Shown piece by piece: positions 24,959 to 33,691 of a stretch of DNA of 64,000 nucleotides. The position numbers were made by a program, and so were the translations under genes. Origin of the DNA: Candidatus Aegiribacteria sp. (GTDB taxonomy: Bacteria > Fermentibacterota > Fermentibacteria > Fermentibacterales > JCC-6); assembly GCA_013138965.1 (NCBI GenBank), contig WTBT01000057.1, forward strand, positions 1 to 64,000, written 5' to 3'. Under the pieces are notes generated by a model, which searched no databases, was not told the DNA's origin, and saw nothing but the letters and a program-made list of their open reading frames with translations. Numbering within the stretch: the first letter of the stretch is position 1; each line of letters opens with the position of its first letter.

Positions 24959-26969
24959 TTGAATCACCGATTGGATAATCGCTTACCCTCTTGTGGAATT
25001 TACTTTCGAGAACAGACGTGAAGACTTTTACAATAGTTTTGAGGTTTCTTCGAGTAAGATGACAGTCATCAAGTTCTCCCTCGAGGTCATTTTCGCCTAC
25101 AACCCTTCCAACAAGTTCAGCTACTCCTTCGGGAGAAGTCAGATTCTGCGTGAAGGAGGAAGCCTGGTCCGCAAGAAGTACCAGAGCAGCCTCTATGGTT
25201 GAAGGTCTCGGGCCCGTATAAGAGAAATCATTTTTCTTTACGTCTTTCGGGTCACTTGATTCCTGCAGTGCCTTATTGTAGAAGTATTTAGTAAGGCCTA
25301 CCCCGTGATGCTGCTGTATGATATCAATAACAGCTTTGGGAAGTTTTGCCTTTTCTGCCATCTCTACTCCGTCTTTCACGTGTGAAATGATCTTTCCGGC
25401 GCTTTCCCACGGGTTCATATTGTCATGAGGGTTCTCCATGTTTCTCTGATTTTCTATAAACAGCTCCGGAGCAGCCATCTTTCCTATATCGTGGAAATAT
25501 CCGCCTGCGGAAGCGAGTGATTCCCTGGCATTTATAGCTCCCGCTGCGCGACCGGCAAGCTCAGCGACGGTTTGAGAGTGATTCCATGTTCCGGGGGCGA
25601 CATCTCCCATCTTCTTTAAAAGAGGATGGTCGGTTTTGTTAACTTCATCAATTGATAGAACTGTATAGACTCTGAAAATCCTCTCGAAAAGGAATAGAAG
25701 CGCGTGTGCGGAACCTATACCGATAACCGGAACAAGCAGAAGACTCAGAATGGATTCTGTTAGGGATGACGAATAAAGAGATGTGTTAAGCATGCGCAGA
25801 AGAAGATAAACTGCAACACCTCCCCCTCCCGCCAGGCCTATCGCGACAGGAACGCTGCGTCTTTCCCTTACATCCCATACGGTAAGAGAGGCCAGAATTC
25901 CTGAAACTGCTGAAATCAGCACAATGGAGTAGGGATGAGGATGAACCAGTCCGAGAACCATGGAGAATGTCAGGGTAAAGAAGATCGCGTGCCTTCTGTG
26001 AAAGAAAATACTGGTCAAGGCCGCTCCGAATGTGACCAGAGAGGCACAGGGATAAGCGGTACTATTCTTAAGGGCCAGCCATAGAGTTCCGGTGGCGGCA
26101 AAGGATATTATCCATATCACACCGAGAAGAAGAAATCTGTTGGCCTCTTTCCATGTATCCGGCATAATGTCATGAATGTAGAAGAGCATTATTCCCGATA
26201 TTAATAAAACAAGAAGAAACAGACCCGCTACATTCTTGAAGCGATGGTCTCCCATGGCAGTGTTCTTGAGGTGATACAGGTATTCGATAGTTCTCGAAGT
26301 TACCTGCTCATTCGCTTTCAGAAGGACACTTCCTGCTGTTATCGTTGTGTCAATATTACTGAGACCGGCAACAGCGATCTCCGCGTTTGCCTGCCTGGAG
26401 GAGTCATTCACTATAAGGTTGGGCCGAAGAATAGAGGATATCTCGGTTAGCTCATCGCCGGGGAAATCCCATCTCGCCATTCTTATTTCAAGAATATCCC
26501 TTACATCCTCTATTTCGTTGATATCGAAAAGCTGCCTGTCCTCGGTACCTGAGGAGTCCAGGAGAACGGCTTGTTCTCCATCGTAATATTCACGAACATC
26601 ATCCAGGTTGAACACACCCTCTTCGTAAATCGATGAAAGTTCCTCAAGCATGCCCCTGGCAAAAGAGGAGTCGTATGTGGCGAGAAGCAGCATTGGATAA
26701 AGCCTGTTCCGGAGGGGCTGCCAGACCTCCCGGTCAAGCCTCAGATGTACCGGTATGGATTCAAGCATCGCGTCGCGAATTTCACTGAACTCCTGTTCAT
26801 GGTACGGAAGGTGGAAATCGACAGGAGCAACGATATCATGAGGGAGGGTCTGGCCGATACTCAGCTTTAGATCAATGATTTGCTTATCAGGCATGAAGAA
26901 CAGATAAAAAGTGCCGATGAACACGGCTGCAACAAGGCTGCCGCTGAGAAAATTCCTGGTTTTCATCAT
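24951..26969 (-). CDS. 7TMR-HD (PgpH-like) cyclic-di-AMP phosphodiesterase
   Basis: 672 residues. One N-terminal helix (8-28), a large extracytoplasmic domain (about 30-240), a block of seven helices (about 245-440), and a cytoplasmic HD domain (about 465-630). HD-domain metal ligands appear in 'WNHSQTVAEL', 'GGYFHDIGKM', 'ISHVKDGVEMA' and 'IIQQHHGVGL'. PgpH proteins hydrolyse c-di-AMP; this architecture is diagnostic, but activity here is inferred. It lies between phoH and ybeY, the usual place. Confidence 0.92.
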   Translation of the reverse strand: MMKTRNFLSGSLVAAVFIGTFYLFFMPDKQIIDLKLSIGQTLPHDIVAPVDFHLPYHEQEFSEIRDAMLESIPVHLRLDREVWQPLRNRLYPMLLLATYDSSFARGMLEELSSIYEEGVFNLDDVREYYDGEQAVLLDSSGTEDRQLFDINEIEDVRDILEIRMARWDFPGDELTEISSILRPNLIVNDSSRQANAEIAVAGLSNIDTTITAGSVLLKANEQVTSRTIEYLYHLKNTAMGDHRFKNVAGLFLLVLLISGIMLFYIHDIMPDTWKEANRFLLLGVIWIISFAATGTLWLALKNSTAYPCASLVTFGAALTSIFFHRRHAIFFTLTFSMVLGLVHPHPYSIVLISAVSGILASLTVWDVRERRSVPVAIGLAGGGGVAVYLLLRMLNTSLYSSSLTESILSLLLVPVIGIGSAHALLFLFERIFRVYTVLSIDEVNKTDHPLLKKMGDVAPGTWNHSQTVAELAGRAAGAINARESLASAGGYFHDIGKMAAPELFIENQRNMENPHDNMNPWESAGKIISHVKDGVEMAEKAKLPKAVIDIIQQHHGVGLTKYFYNKALQESSDPKDVKKNDFSYTGPRPSTIEAALVLLADQASSFTQNLTSPEGVAELVGRVVGENDLEGELDDCHLTRRNLKTIVKVFTSVLESKFHKRVSDYPIGDSND

Positions 26970-27027
26970 GCAGCAGACTGCCGGGGGAGAGCCCGGAAGA
27001 ATAGTGAAAATCTGGTATTAACAGTCA

Positions 27028-27984
27028 TCAGTGTGCCTCTCTGCCATCATCTGAAATACATTCAAAAGCTGAAATAATACTCTGGACAAGAGGATGTCTT
27101 ACGACATCTTTCTGATCAAGGTATGTGAATTCTATACCCTCTATACCCGAAAGGATCTTTCTTATTACAACGAGCCCCGAAGATGAGGGGGGGTTGAGAT
27201 CTATCTGGGTTATGTCACCTGTAATAACTGCCCTTGAGCTGTATCCCAGCCTTGTAAGAAACATCTTCAGCTGTGTTATTGTTGTGTTCTGGGCTTCATC
27301 GAGGATAACAAAGGCGTTGTTCAGGGTTCTTCCCCGCATATATGCAAGGGGCGCGACTTCAATAATCCGGTTATCCAGAGATCGCCGTACTCTTGCAGGG
27401 GATAGAGTATCGTCAAGCGCATCGTATACCGGTTTCAGATAAGGGTCTATCTTCTGTTGAAGGTCCCCGGGGAGGAACCCCAGCTTTTCCCCGGCTTCAA
27501 CAGCGGGTCTTGAAATGATTATTTTGTCAACTTCACCGTCAGTAAGGGCAGCCACAGCGCTGGCTACAGCAAGGAAAGTCTTTCCGGTACCCGCTGGACC
27601 GATACAGAATACCAGTTCGGAGTTCTTAATCGCGCGGAGGTACTCCTCCTGTCCTGCGGTTTTGGGAATTATTCGCCCGGCACGTCCTGGAACGGAGAGT
27701 TCAAGAGTTACGTCATGCTTCTCGGGAAAACTCAATGCGGCGTTAATACTGTGATCACTCAGGGTGCCGGAGGCTTTCAATTCATGTTCTAACCTTAGAA
27801 TAACCGCTTTGGCCTTCTCAACTGATGGTCTGTTGCCGGAAAGTGTAAGGCTGCCATCTCTGTAAACGGCTTTAACGTCAAGTTTTCTGCAGATATGCCT
27901 GAGGTTGGTGTCTCCGGTGCCGAAGATCTTGGCAGCTGATTCTTTTGAAAGGACTATCTTCGCGTCTATTGAATGATCCTGCAT
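27028..27984 (-). CDS. phoH: PhoH-family ATPase
   Basis: 318 residues. Short KH-like N-terminal domain (about 5-75), then the PhoH P-loop domain with Walker A 'GPAGTGKT' near 135, 'ISRPAVEAGEKLGFLPGDL', 'YMRGRTLNNAFVILDEAQN' (Walker B) and 'VITGDITQIDL'. PhoH proteins are RNA-associated ATPases/helicase-like enzymes linked to ybeY function. It is the first gene of a seven-gene minus-strand operon, 58 bp before the PgpH-like gene. Confidence 0.95.
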   Translation of the reverse strand: MQDHSIDAKIVLSKESAAKIFGTGDTNLRHICRKLDVKAVYRDGSLTLSGNRPSVEKAKAVILRLEHELKASGTLSDHSINAALSFPEKHDVTLELSVPGRAGRIIPKTAGQEEYLRAIKNSELVFCIGPAGTGKTFLAVASAVAALTDGEVDKIIISRPAVEAGEKLGFLPGDLQQKIDPYLKPVYDALDDTLSPARVRRSLDNRIIEVAPLAYMRGRTLNNAFVILDEAQNTTITQLKMFLTRLGYSSRAVITGDITQIDLNPPSSSGLVVIRKILSGIEGIEFTYLDQKDVVRHPLVQSIISAFECISDDGREAH

Positions 27985-28007
27985 TCAGTAAATTCTTTCA
28001 GATAAAC

Positions 28008-28042
28008 GGAAGACTCTCCACATAAAATGTGAAGAGCCTTCC
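28008..28042 (-). terminator. Hairpin terminator between lysM gene and phoH
   Basis: Three-part stem GGAAG/CTTCC, CTCT/AGAG, CACAT/ATGTG with single mismatches and an AAA loop. It closes the LysM transcription unit just before phoH; there is no T-run on the minus strand after it. Confidence 0.6.
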
Positions 28043-28058
28043 ATATCCCCTGATAATT

Positions 28059-28733
28059 CTAGCGTGATCCTCCAAAACCCGCAGAGCGGGTAATATCAAG
28101 AATCTGTCCGGGGTAAATCATGTTAGGATCACTGATTATGTTGCGGTTTGCTTCGTAAAGCTGTGGCCACATGCCTCTATCACCGTACACTCTGCTGAAA
28201 CCAGCAATCTTACCGAGGAAGTCCCCCTCGATAACTGTGTATCTGCTGAGCATAGGCAGTGGTACCCAGAGAGAGTGTCCCGCATAGATAAGGTTAGGAT
28301 CGCTGATGGTGTCGCGGTTACGCTCGTAGATAGCGGGCCATTGCGAACCATCACCGTAGTTGTAGTGATAGGATGCTATTAACCAGAGGCATTCTCCATC
28401 GAGAATGGTATGCTGGACACCGGCGCTGCGAAGGCGTGCGATCTCTGCCCTGAGGGCGTTGACCTCGTTTCTTAGCTCAGCGAGCCGTGCATCGACTATC
28501 ATATGCTCGTCTCTCAGAGGAAGAACCTGAGGCTCAAGCCCGGCGCTGCGGGCATCTGCCTCGGCCTTTCTCCATTCCCAGTAAGCTATCTGAAGATGAA
28601 TGTCATCATCTCCCATTGCTTCGATTTCAGCCTGTGAATACGCTGAAAGTTCCTCGGCTGTCCAGGTCTTGGCAAGACCCGTTGATGCAAGGCCGAGGCA
28701 AATCATCAGAGCTAATACTAGTGTACGCTTCAT
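28059..28733 (-). CDS. Secreted protein with two LysM-like domains
   Basis: 224 residues. Signal peptide 1-21 ('ALMICLGLASTGLA'). A helical region (25-105) with a short coiled coil ('RLAELRNEVNALRAEIARL'), then two LysM-type repeats: about 108-160 ('TILDGECLWLIASYHYNYGD' in part … 'ISDPNLIYAGHSLWVP') and about 165-218 ('TVIEGDFLGKIAGF' … 'ISDPNMIYPGQILDI'). It probably binds peptidoglycan in the periplasm. The strongly similar 'I.DPN.IY.G..L' endings mark the repeats. It follows the small coiled-coil lipoprotein and both may form an envelope-tethering pair. Confidence 0.87.
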   Translation of the reverse strand: MKRTLVLALMICLGLASTGLAKTWTAEELSAYSQAEIEAMGDDDIHLQIAYWEWRKAEADARSAGLEPQVLPLRDEHMIVDARLAELRNEVNALRAEIARLRSAGVQHTILDGECLWLIASYHYNYGDGSQWPAIYERNRDTISDPNLIYAGHSLWVPLPMLSRYTVIEGDFLGKIAGFSRVYGDRGMWPQLYEANRNIISDPNMIYPGQILDITRSAGFGGSR

Positions 28734-28751
28734 TGTTTTCCCCTTTCCTTG

Positions 28752-29024
28752 CTATCGGCTTCCGCCGCCGAGTGCATAATATTCCTGTTGAAGTTCAGCA
28801 AGTTCTGCTTCAAGTACAGCAATCTGTGCAAGTTCATCTGCGATATGACCCGGCAGAGTTGCAAGTTCTTCCTCAAGACCATCTGCTCTGGCTTCTGCAG
28901 CTAGAGCCGCTACACGGGCATCGTCTCTTGCCCGAAGTTCCGCGGCGCTGGGCCCACATGCTGCCATAAGCAAAGACACTGTCAGGAGTCCAAGACAGAA
29001 CCACTTTGTCCTCGCCTTGAGCAT
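28752..29024 (-). CDS. Small coiled-coil lipoprotein
   Basis: 90 residues from ATG 29024, which has GAGGAGG eight bases upstream. Lipid signal ends LMAAC (Cys near 20). The remainder is almost all helix, Ala/Glu/Leu-rich with heptad-like spacing ('LAAEARADGLEEELATL', 'IAVLEAELAELQQEYY'), like Lpp/alanine-zipper lipoproteins. Likely an outer-membrane lipoprotein forming a periplasmic coiled coil. It lies 18 bp before the LysM gene in the same direction. Confidence 0.8.
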   Translation of the reverse strand: MLKARTKWFCLGLLTVSLLMAACGPSAAELRARDDARVAALAAEARADGLEEELATLPGHIADELAQIAVLEAELAELQQEYYALGGGSR

Positions 29025-29150
29025 ACCTGGCACCTCCTCTCGATTTCATTCGGTTTGGGTTACTTACGAAAATATAAAAGTACTCATACATTTTCACATA
29101 CTCGTACGGCTAGACACCAATATAGAATCTTAACGAAAATGGAATTGATG

Positions 29151-29567
29151 TCAAGAAGAATCCACCAGCTGTTCAACCGATCTTTTACGTTTCCTCCGAT
29201 ACCATAAATATACTGAAAGACCGGCTGAAAGACCGGCTGAAAGACCCACAATATCCGCGAGCAGATCACCTGCTGAACAGTCTCTCCCGGGAACGAAACT
29301 CTGATGTATCTCGTCACTGACGGCATACAAGACCCCCAGAATAAACATAACCGGAACAGGATGAACCCCCCTGCAGAGGTTCCGGTTTACGATCATGGAA
29401 ATAGAAAGAAGAAAATACATCCCTGCGTGAAGGACTTTATCCTGATGTGGAAAAAGCGGTGGAATGACTTTCAATGATGGCTGATGGCTAAGGTAGAATA
29501 TTCCGCCAAGCATTACAAGCAGAAAGCCTCTTTTCGCTGCCGCGTTTAAGATAACTCTCGTGCTCAT
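29151..29567 (-). CDS. VanZ-family membrane protein
   Basis: 138 residues, four helices. The VanZ signature 'SDEIHQSFVPGRDCSAGDLLADIVG' (in part) near residue 85 and 'QDKVLHAGMYFLL' near 45 are clear. Most VanZ-like proteins have no proven role; the name comes from teicoplanin resistance. The fourth helix contains a four-residue repeat (GLSA GLSA GLS) encoded by a 12-bp tandem repeat. Its start overlaps the stop of the GGDEF gene. Confidence 0.88.
   Translation of the reverse strand: MSTRVILNAAAKRGFLLVMLGGIFYLSHQPSLKVIPPLFPHQDKVLHAGMYFLLSISMIVNRNLCRGVHPVPVMFILGVLYAVSDEIHQSFVPGRDCSAGDLLADIVGLSAGLSAGLSVYLWYRRKRKRSVEQLVDSS
29213..29248. repeat. 12-bp tandem repeat, three copies
   Basis: CTGAAAGACCGG occurs twice exactly (29213-29224, 29225-29236) and once as CTGAAAGACCCA (29237-29248). 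It is in frame within the VanZ-like gene and adds GLSA units to the last membrane helix. Confidence 0.85.
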
Positions 29568-31600
29568 CAGCTCTTCTCCGATCCGGAAAAACCGATTTTT
29601 CTTACAACACAGTTGCCAGGGCCAGCTACCCGGGCATCCGATACAGCTTTCTCGGCTTCTCCGGTGAGTAGCAGAACTTTTTTGTTAACGTGGGTGTAAA
29701 CACTTCCAATTGAAGCAGAAACCGATACGAAAGAACCGGACATTTTTCCCGAATATTTAAATGAAAGGACATCTACAGCCCTCTGACTCATAGCTTCCAT
29801 CACCGCTTTACCCGCTTTTGGAATACAGGCAGCGAAGCTGTCAGGTCCTGTCCTGGCGATGAATACATCCTCTGAGAAACAGTTGCGGAAACGTGCGGCA
29901 GCATCCATTAAAAGGCGATCGGCCTCGCTGTAGCCAAGCGTTCGATTCATTGTTCCGAAGCCGTCAATGTCCGCCACGATCAAGCCAACATACCAGCCGT
30001 ATGTCTGCACTTCCTTTGCCATATGATGAAGGTGCCTGTCCAGAAGGGTGATGCCTGGAAGCGCCGTAAGCGTATCCCTGCCCGAGATATTCCTGAACCT
30101 CTGCCTCAGCCCGGCAAGCTCTTCCCTCATGGAGAACATTCCCGCCACTGTCAGTAGAATTCCTTCGTGATACTGCTTGAACGCATTATCGTCTTCATGT
30201 TCAGCCATTATCAGAGCGATAACTTCTTTCTCCCTGATAACTGGAACTCCCATACAGCTTCCTGCTCTGTCATGCATACCCGATTCGAGGGTGAACGCGT
30301 GCACATTCTTTCCGCCAGACCTTATTCTTGAGCGGCTGCATGGAACTCTGTTCTTTAAAATCCATCCGGCCAATCCCTCGGAGCTGTCGAAGATCTTTCC
30401 CCCCCGCCACCTGGCAAGAGGTCCCCTTGAAACCCATACCCTTGTTCTTCCGAGTCTGCTGTCAACGTCCGCTATTGAAATCGTTGAATCCGGTATTAAT
30501 TCCGAAAGGATCCCAGCCATTCCCTGAACGGCTTTGTCCAGACTGTTCTCATTGCATGCGGTAACAAGCTTTACCATCCACGAGAATTCGTCTCCCACAG
30601 GAAAGGTTTCTCTGCTGCATGTTCCCTGAAGAATCTCTGAGAGATTCTCCAGGTCGGAGATAATACTGTCAGATGGTTTATCCCCTGAAAAATCCTGCAG
30701 AAGAAAACCTTCGAGTGTTGTCTCTCCTCTGAGAGGGCACAGGACGATCCAGAGAGAGCCCTCATCCTCCGCCCCGGGAAAACGATACGGCGCCAGTTCC
30801 GAACGTTCTTCTTTTGAGTCCGCTCTGATGATGACAGTTTCTCTGCTATTCTCCGCAATTCTCGCCAGCCTGTGCTTCGCTGGAAGCATGAACCTTGAAA
30901 TAACGATTTTATCGCTTGCCACATGCTCAGCCAGCCGGTAGAATCCATCATCACTTCCGATAAACAGACAGGTTGAATCTGCTCTGCTGTTCTTATGTAT
31001 TATCTGAATAAGGGGATAGGAAGGGCCTGAAACGACAGTTGGCGAATCCTTCCCCTCTTTTCCACGATTGTTCTTCTCTCTCGAATAAGCCGGATCCCCG
31101 GAATAAAACTCCCTTTCTGTCAGCCAGTCGGATGCCAGGCCGAAAAGGAAAGGGACGAGAAGCGCCTTCAATGCGGGAAGGAGTAATGGAATAAGCCTGG
31201 AGATGAGGGATTCTCCTCCTGTCCAGATGGAGGCATTGAGAAGGGAGAATGCTTCGATAAAGCCGATAACAAGGCCCAGCTCAGTTGCCGACCCTCCATT
31301 CGAGGGCAGGGATGCCCACATAAGAAAGAGCAGATAGGCAGAATAGAAGACGCTTTCTGAGCCTCCTGTAAGTTGAACGCTGAGAAGAAGACCAGCGCAG
31401 ACCCAGTAAAGCATGATCCTGCCGTCTGCCCGTACAATCCTCTTCTGAACCAGCTGTGCGAGCGCCGCAGAAAGCAACAGCAGGCCGGTTCCAAGCAGGA
31501 GTAGAACAGGATCAGTGGTGTATGATCCGCTGCTTCGGAATCTGCCGGAAGCCAGAAAGAGGAACAGCACCAGCAGGATAGCATACCCGGTAATTCTCAT
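29567..31600 (-). CDS. Membrane GAF-GGDEF protein with degenerate catalytic motif
   Basis: 677 residues. Five to six N-terminal helices (about 1-165), a cytoplasmic linker with a degenerate GAF-like region (about 190-320), a second GAF domain (about 335-490) and a GGDEF domain (about 510-672). The latter keeps 'DTLTALPGITLLDRHL', 'LIVADIDGFGTMNRTLGYSEADRLL', but the active-site loop reads 'RTGPDSF' instead of 'R.GGDEF': Gly to Pro and Glu to Ser. It is therefore probably not a diguanylate cyclase and may act as a binding or regulatory protein. It is co-directional with the VanZ-like gene. Confidence 0.85.
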   Translation of the reverse strand: MRITGYAILLVLFLFLASGRFRSSGSYTTDPVLLLLGTGLLLLSAALAQLVQKRIVRADGRIMLYWVCAGLLLSVQLTGGSESVFYSAYLLFLMWASLPSNGGSATELGLVIGFIEAFSLLNASIWTGGESLISRLIPLLLPALKALLVPFLFGLASDWLTEREFYSGDPAYSREKNNRGKEGKDSPTVVSGPSYPLIQIIHKNSRADSTCLFIGSDDGFYRLAEHVASDKIVISRFMLPAKHRLARIAENSRETVIIRADSKEERSELAPYRFPGAEDEGSLWIVLCPLRGETTLEGFLLQDFSGDKPSDSIISDLENLSEILQGTCSRETFPVGDEFSWMVKLVTACNENSLDKAVQGMAGILSELIPDSTISIADVDSRLGRTRVWVSRGPLARWRGGKIFDSSEGLAGWILKNRVPCSRSRIRSGGKNVHAFTLESGMHDRAGSCMGVPVIREKEVIALIMAEHEDDNAFKQYHEGILLTVAGMFSMREELAGLRQRFRNISGRDTLTALPGITLLDRHLHHMAKEVQTYGWYVGLIVADIDGFGTMNRTLGYSEADRLLMDAAARFRNCFSEDVFIARTGPDSFAACIPKAGKAVMEAMSQRAVDVLSFKYSGKMSGSFVSVSASIGSVYTHVNKKVLLLTGEAEKAVSDARVAGPGNCVVRKIGFSGSEKS

Positions 31601-32069
31601 AATTCTTAAAATATCTGTTTCTCCAAATGTTGTTGTTACTGTATTATGTTTAACGGGTACTGAATAGATTTGAATATGTAAAAATGAAAGGTTGTCGTCT
31701 CCTATGGAGGTTGTCCGACAATGGGTATTGAGCAGAAGAGCCTCATAGCTGAGATAGAATGATTACAGATTTGAGGAGAATACTGAATGTATTTGACGAT
31801 AATATGTGGTTCCTTATGCCGATGCCGCATTCTCGGACAGGCTCCTAGTATTCACCATGCTGTCCTGCAGGGGGTTGACGATAAGGATAAAATTTCAGAT
31901 TAATATGTTGCTTATATGAGAGCCATCGTAAGATCCCCTGATGCCGCTCAGCCAAAGAACTTTTAAAGTCTGAGAACACATAACTTTCAGTAATATACAG
32001 TGCCGGCTTTTTTAGCTGGTGCTTTCGACTTATGTATTTCACTGGTTAAACCCGAACTGAAGAGGATAA
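31601..32069 (+). other. rho leader region with overlapping mini-ORFs
   Basis: 469 bp without a full gene. Three short plus-strand frames have good ribosome-binding sites: 31721-31762 (13 codons, GGAGG upstream), 31759-31848 (29 codons, ATGA overlap with the first) and 31787-31903 (38 codons, GAGGAG upstream). They may be leader peptides of rho or one broken small gene. A possible promoter TTGACG (about 31875) with a weak -10 lies further down. Confidence 0.35.
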
Positions 32070-33350
32070 ATGAGCAGAAAACCGATATCCGGATTATCAC
32101 AGACTGACTTTGAAAGGATGACGCTTGTTGAGCTTCAGGCCCTGGCAAAGGAAAAGGGACTCGAAAGAGTATCCGGAATCAGAAAAAAAGACATCATAGT
32201 AAAACTGCTTGAAAAAAAGACGGAGAGAAACGGTCTTGAGTTTTCAACAGGGGTCCTTGAAGTCCTTTCGGAGGGATACGGATTTCTCAGATCGAATGAA
32301 GGCAGCTATCTGCCCTCATCCACGGATATTTATGTTTCTCCATCCCAGATCAAGCGTTTTAACCTGAACACGGGAGATAGTATTTCGGGACAGGTGAGAA
32401 AACCAAAAAACGGAGAGAAGTACCTCGCCCTTCTGAGGATCGAGAGTGTTAACGAAAGAAGCCTTGAAGAGCTTAAGGACAGGCCAAGGTTTGACAGCCT
32501 TACTCCTTACTATCCGGAAGAGCGATTTATTCTCGAGACAACTCCGGATAACATGTCCGGCAGGATACTGGATCTTCTTGCTCCCGTCGGCAAGGGGCAG
32601 AGAGCTTTGATAGTGTCTCCTCCCAGAGCCGGCAAGACCATGCTGCTTCAACATCTGGCAAACAGTATATCCGCTAACCATCCCGACACCAAGCTCTTGA
32701 TTCTCCTCATTGATGAGCGTCCTGAAGAAGTGACGGATATGAGAAGGCATGTACAGGGAGAGGTTATCGCCTCCACATTCGATGAAAACCCCAAAAGACA
32801 TATCCAGATAGCCGATATGGTTCTCGCGAAAGCCAAGAGGCTCGTTGAAAGCGGTTACGATGTTGTAATTCTTCTGGACTCCATTACAAGGCTTGCGAGG
32901 GCAAACAATCAGGTTATGCCTCATTCGGGCAAGATACTTTCAGGAGGAGTAGACTCCAATGCTCTTCAGAAACCGAAAAGATTCTTTGGCGCGGCAAGGA
33001 ATATTGTTGAAGGAGGAAGCCTTACCATAATCGGCACAGCTCTGGTAGATACCGGAAGCAGGATGGATGAGGTTATATTCGAGGAGTTCAAAGGCACAGG
33101 TAATTCGGAAATAGTTCTTGACAGGCGTCTTGCGGACAGAAGGATATGGCCTGCCATCGATATAACAAAATCAGGCACCCGGAAGGAAGAGCTTCTGGTT
33201 GATGAAGAAAGCCTGAGCAGAATATGGATCATGAGGAAGATCCTTGTTGACATGAACCCGGTTGAAGCTATGGAAGTCTTGAAGAAACAGCTCTCGAAGC
33301 ATAAATCGAACAAGAGATTCCTTGATGCAATGGGTACAATGTCAGAATGA
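32070..33350 (+). CDS. rho: Transcription termination factor Rho
   Basis: 426 residues, normal length. N-terminal Rho_N helix domain (about 10-50), cold-shock-like RNA-binding domain (55-125, '[15 protein letters not shown]'), then the hexameric ATPase with P-loop '[12 protein letters not shown]', '[13 protein letters not shown]', Walker B '[16 protein letters not shown]' and '[28 protein letters not shown]' (in part). It ends transcription of untranslated RNA. First gene of a run rho-rpmE-DUF1385-prfA-prmC-ispG-glnA. The upstream leader with mini-ORFs may serve in autoregulation. Confidence 0.97.
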   Translation: MSRKPISGLSQTDFERMTLVELQALAKEKGLERVSGIRKKDIIVKLLEKKTERNGLEFSTGVLEVLSEGYGFLRSNEGSYLPSSTDIYVSPSQIKRFNLNTGDSISGQVRKPKNGEKYLALLRIESVNERSLEELKDRPRFDSLTPYYPEERFILETTPDNMSGRILDLLAPVGKGQRALIVSPPRAGKTMLLQHLANSISANHPDTKLLILLIDERPEEVTDMRRHVQGEVIASTFDENPKRHIQIADMVLAKAKRLVESGYDVVILLDSITRLARANNQVMPHSGKILSGGVDSNALQKPKRFFGAARNIVEGGSLTIIGTALVDTGSRMDEVIFEEFKGTGNSEIVLDRRLADRRIWPAIDITKSGTRKEELLVDEESLSRIWIMRKILVDMNPVEAMEVLKKQLSKHKSNKRFLDAMGTMSE

Positions 33351-33387
33351 TGCCACTTATTCTGCTTGCTGACATGGAGGAAGTAAA

Positions 33388-33603
33388 TTGAAAAAGGATA
33401 TCCATCCTGAATACAGGGAAGTCACATTCAGCTGTACCTGCGGAAACAAGATCAAGACCCGCTCAACAGGCAGTGACAAGAAATTTGATGTCTGTTCAAA
33501 CTGTCATCCCTTTTATACCGGGAAACAGAAACTGGTTGACTCCGCAGGCAGGGTAGACAAGTACCTGAGGAGATACGGAAAAAAAGAAGACAGCGCAAAG
33601 TAG
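33388..33603 (+). CDS. rpmE: 50S ribosomal protein L31, zinc-binding form
   Basis: 71 residues. Starts at TTG 33388 with GGAGG upstream. Cys16, Cys18, Cys36 and Cys39 ('CTC' and 'CSNC') form the zinc site of the C+ type. The C-terminus 'DKYLRRYG' is typical. rpmE next to rho is a common bacterial arrangement. In other bacteria the C+ form is swapped for a Zur-controlled C- paralogue in zinc shortage; no such paralogue is in the window. Confidence 0.96.
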   Translation: MKKDIHPEYREVTFSCTCGNKIKTRSTGSDKKFDVCSNCHPFYTGKQKLVDSAGRVDKYLRRYGKKEDSAK

Positions 33604-33624
33604 CTGTTGAGCCTGAATATGACA

Positions 33625-33646
33625 GGGGGGGCTTCGATGCTCCCCC
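33625..33646 (+). terminator. Hairpin after rpmE
   Basis: Eight-pair stem GGGGGGGC / GCTCCCCC (one G·U) with loop TTCGAT. No T-run follows; possibly attenuating rather than fully terminating, since DUF1385-prfA continue in the same direction. Confidence 0.5.
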
Positions 33647-33691
33647 TTCCCTATTCTCAATTTCTGGTGAACGGCTTCAATTAGGAGAAGA

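Noticed and set aside
31845-32042. 65-codon minus-strand frame in the rho leader
   Set aside because: No ribosome-binding site or known motif; overlaps the region likely to be the rho promoter and leader.
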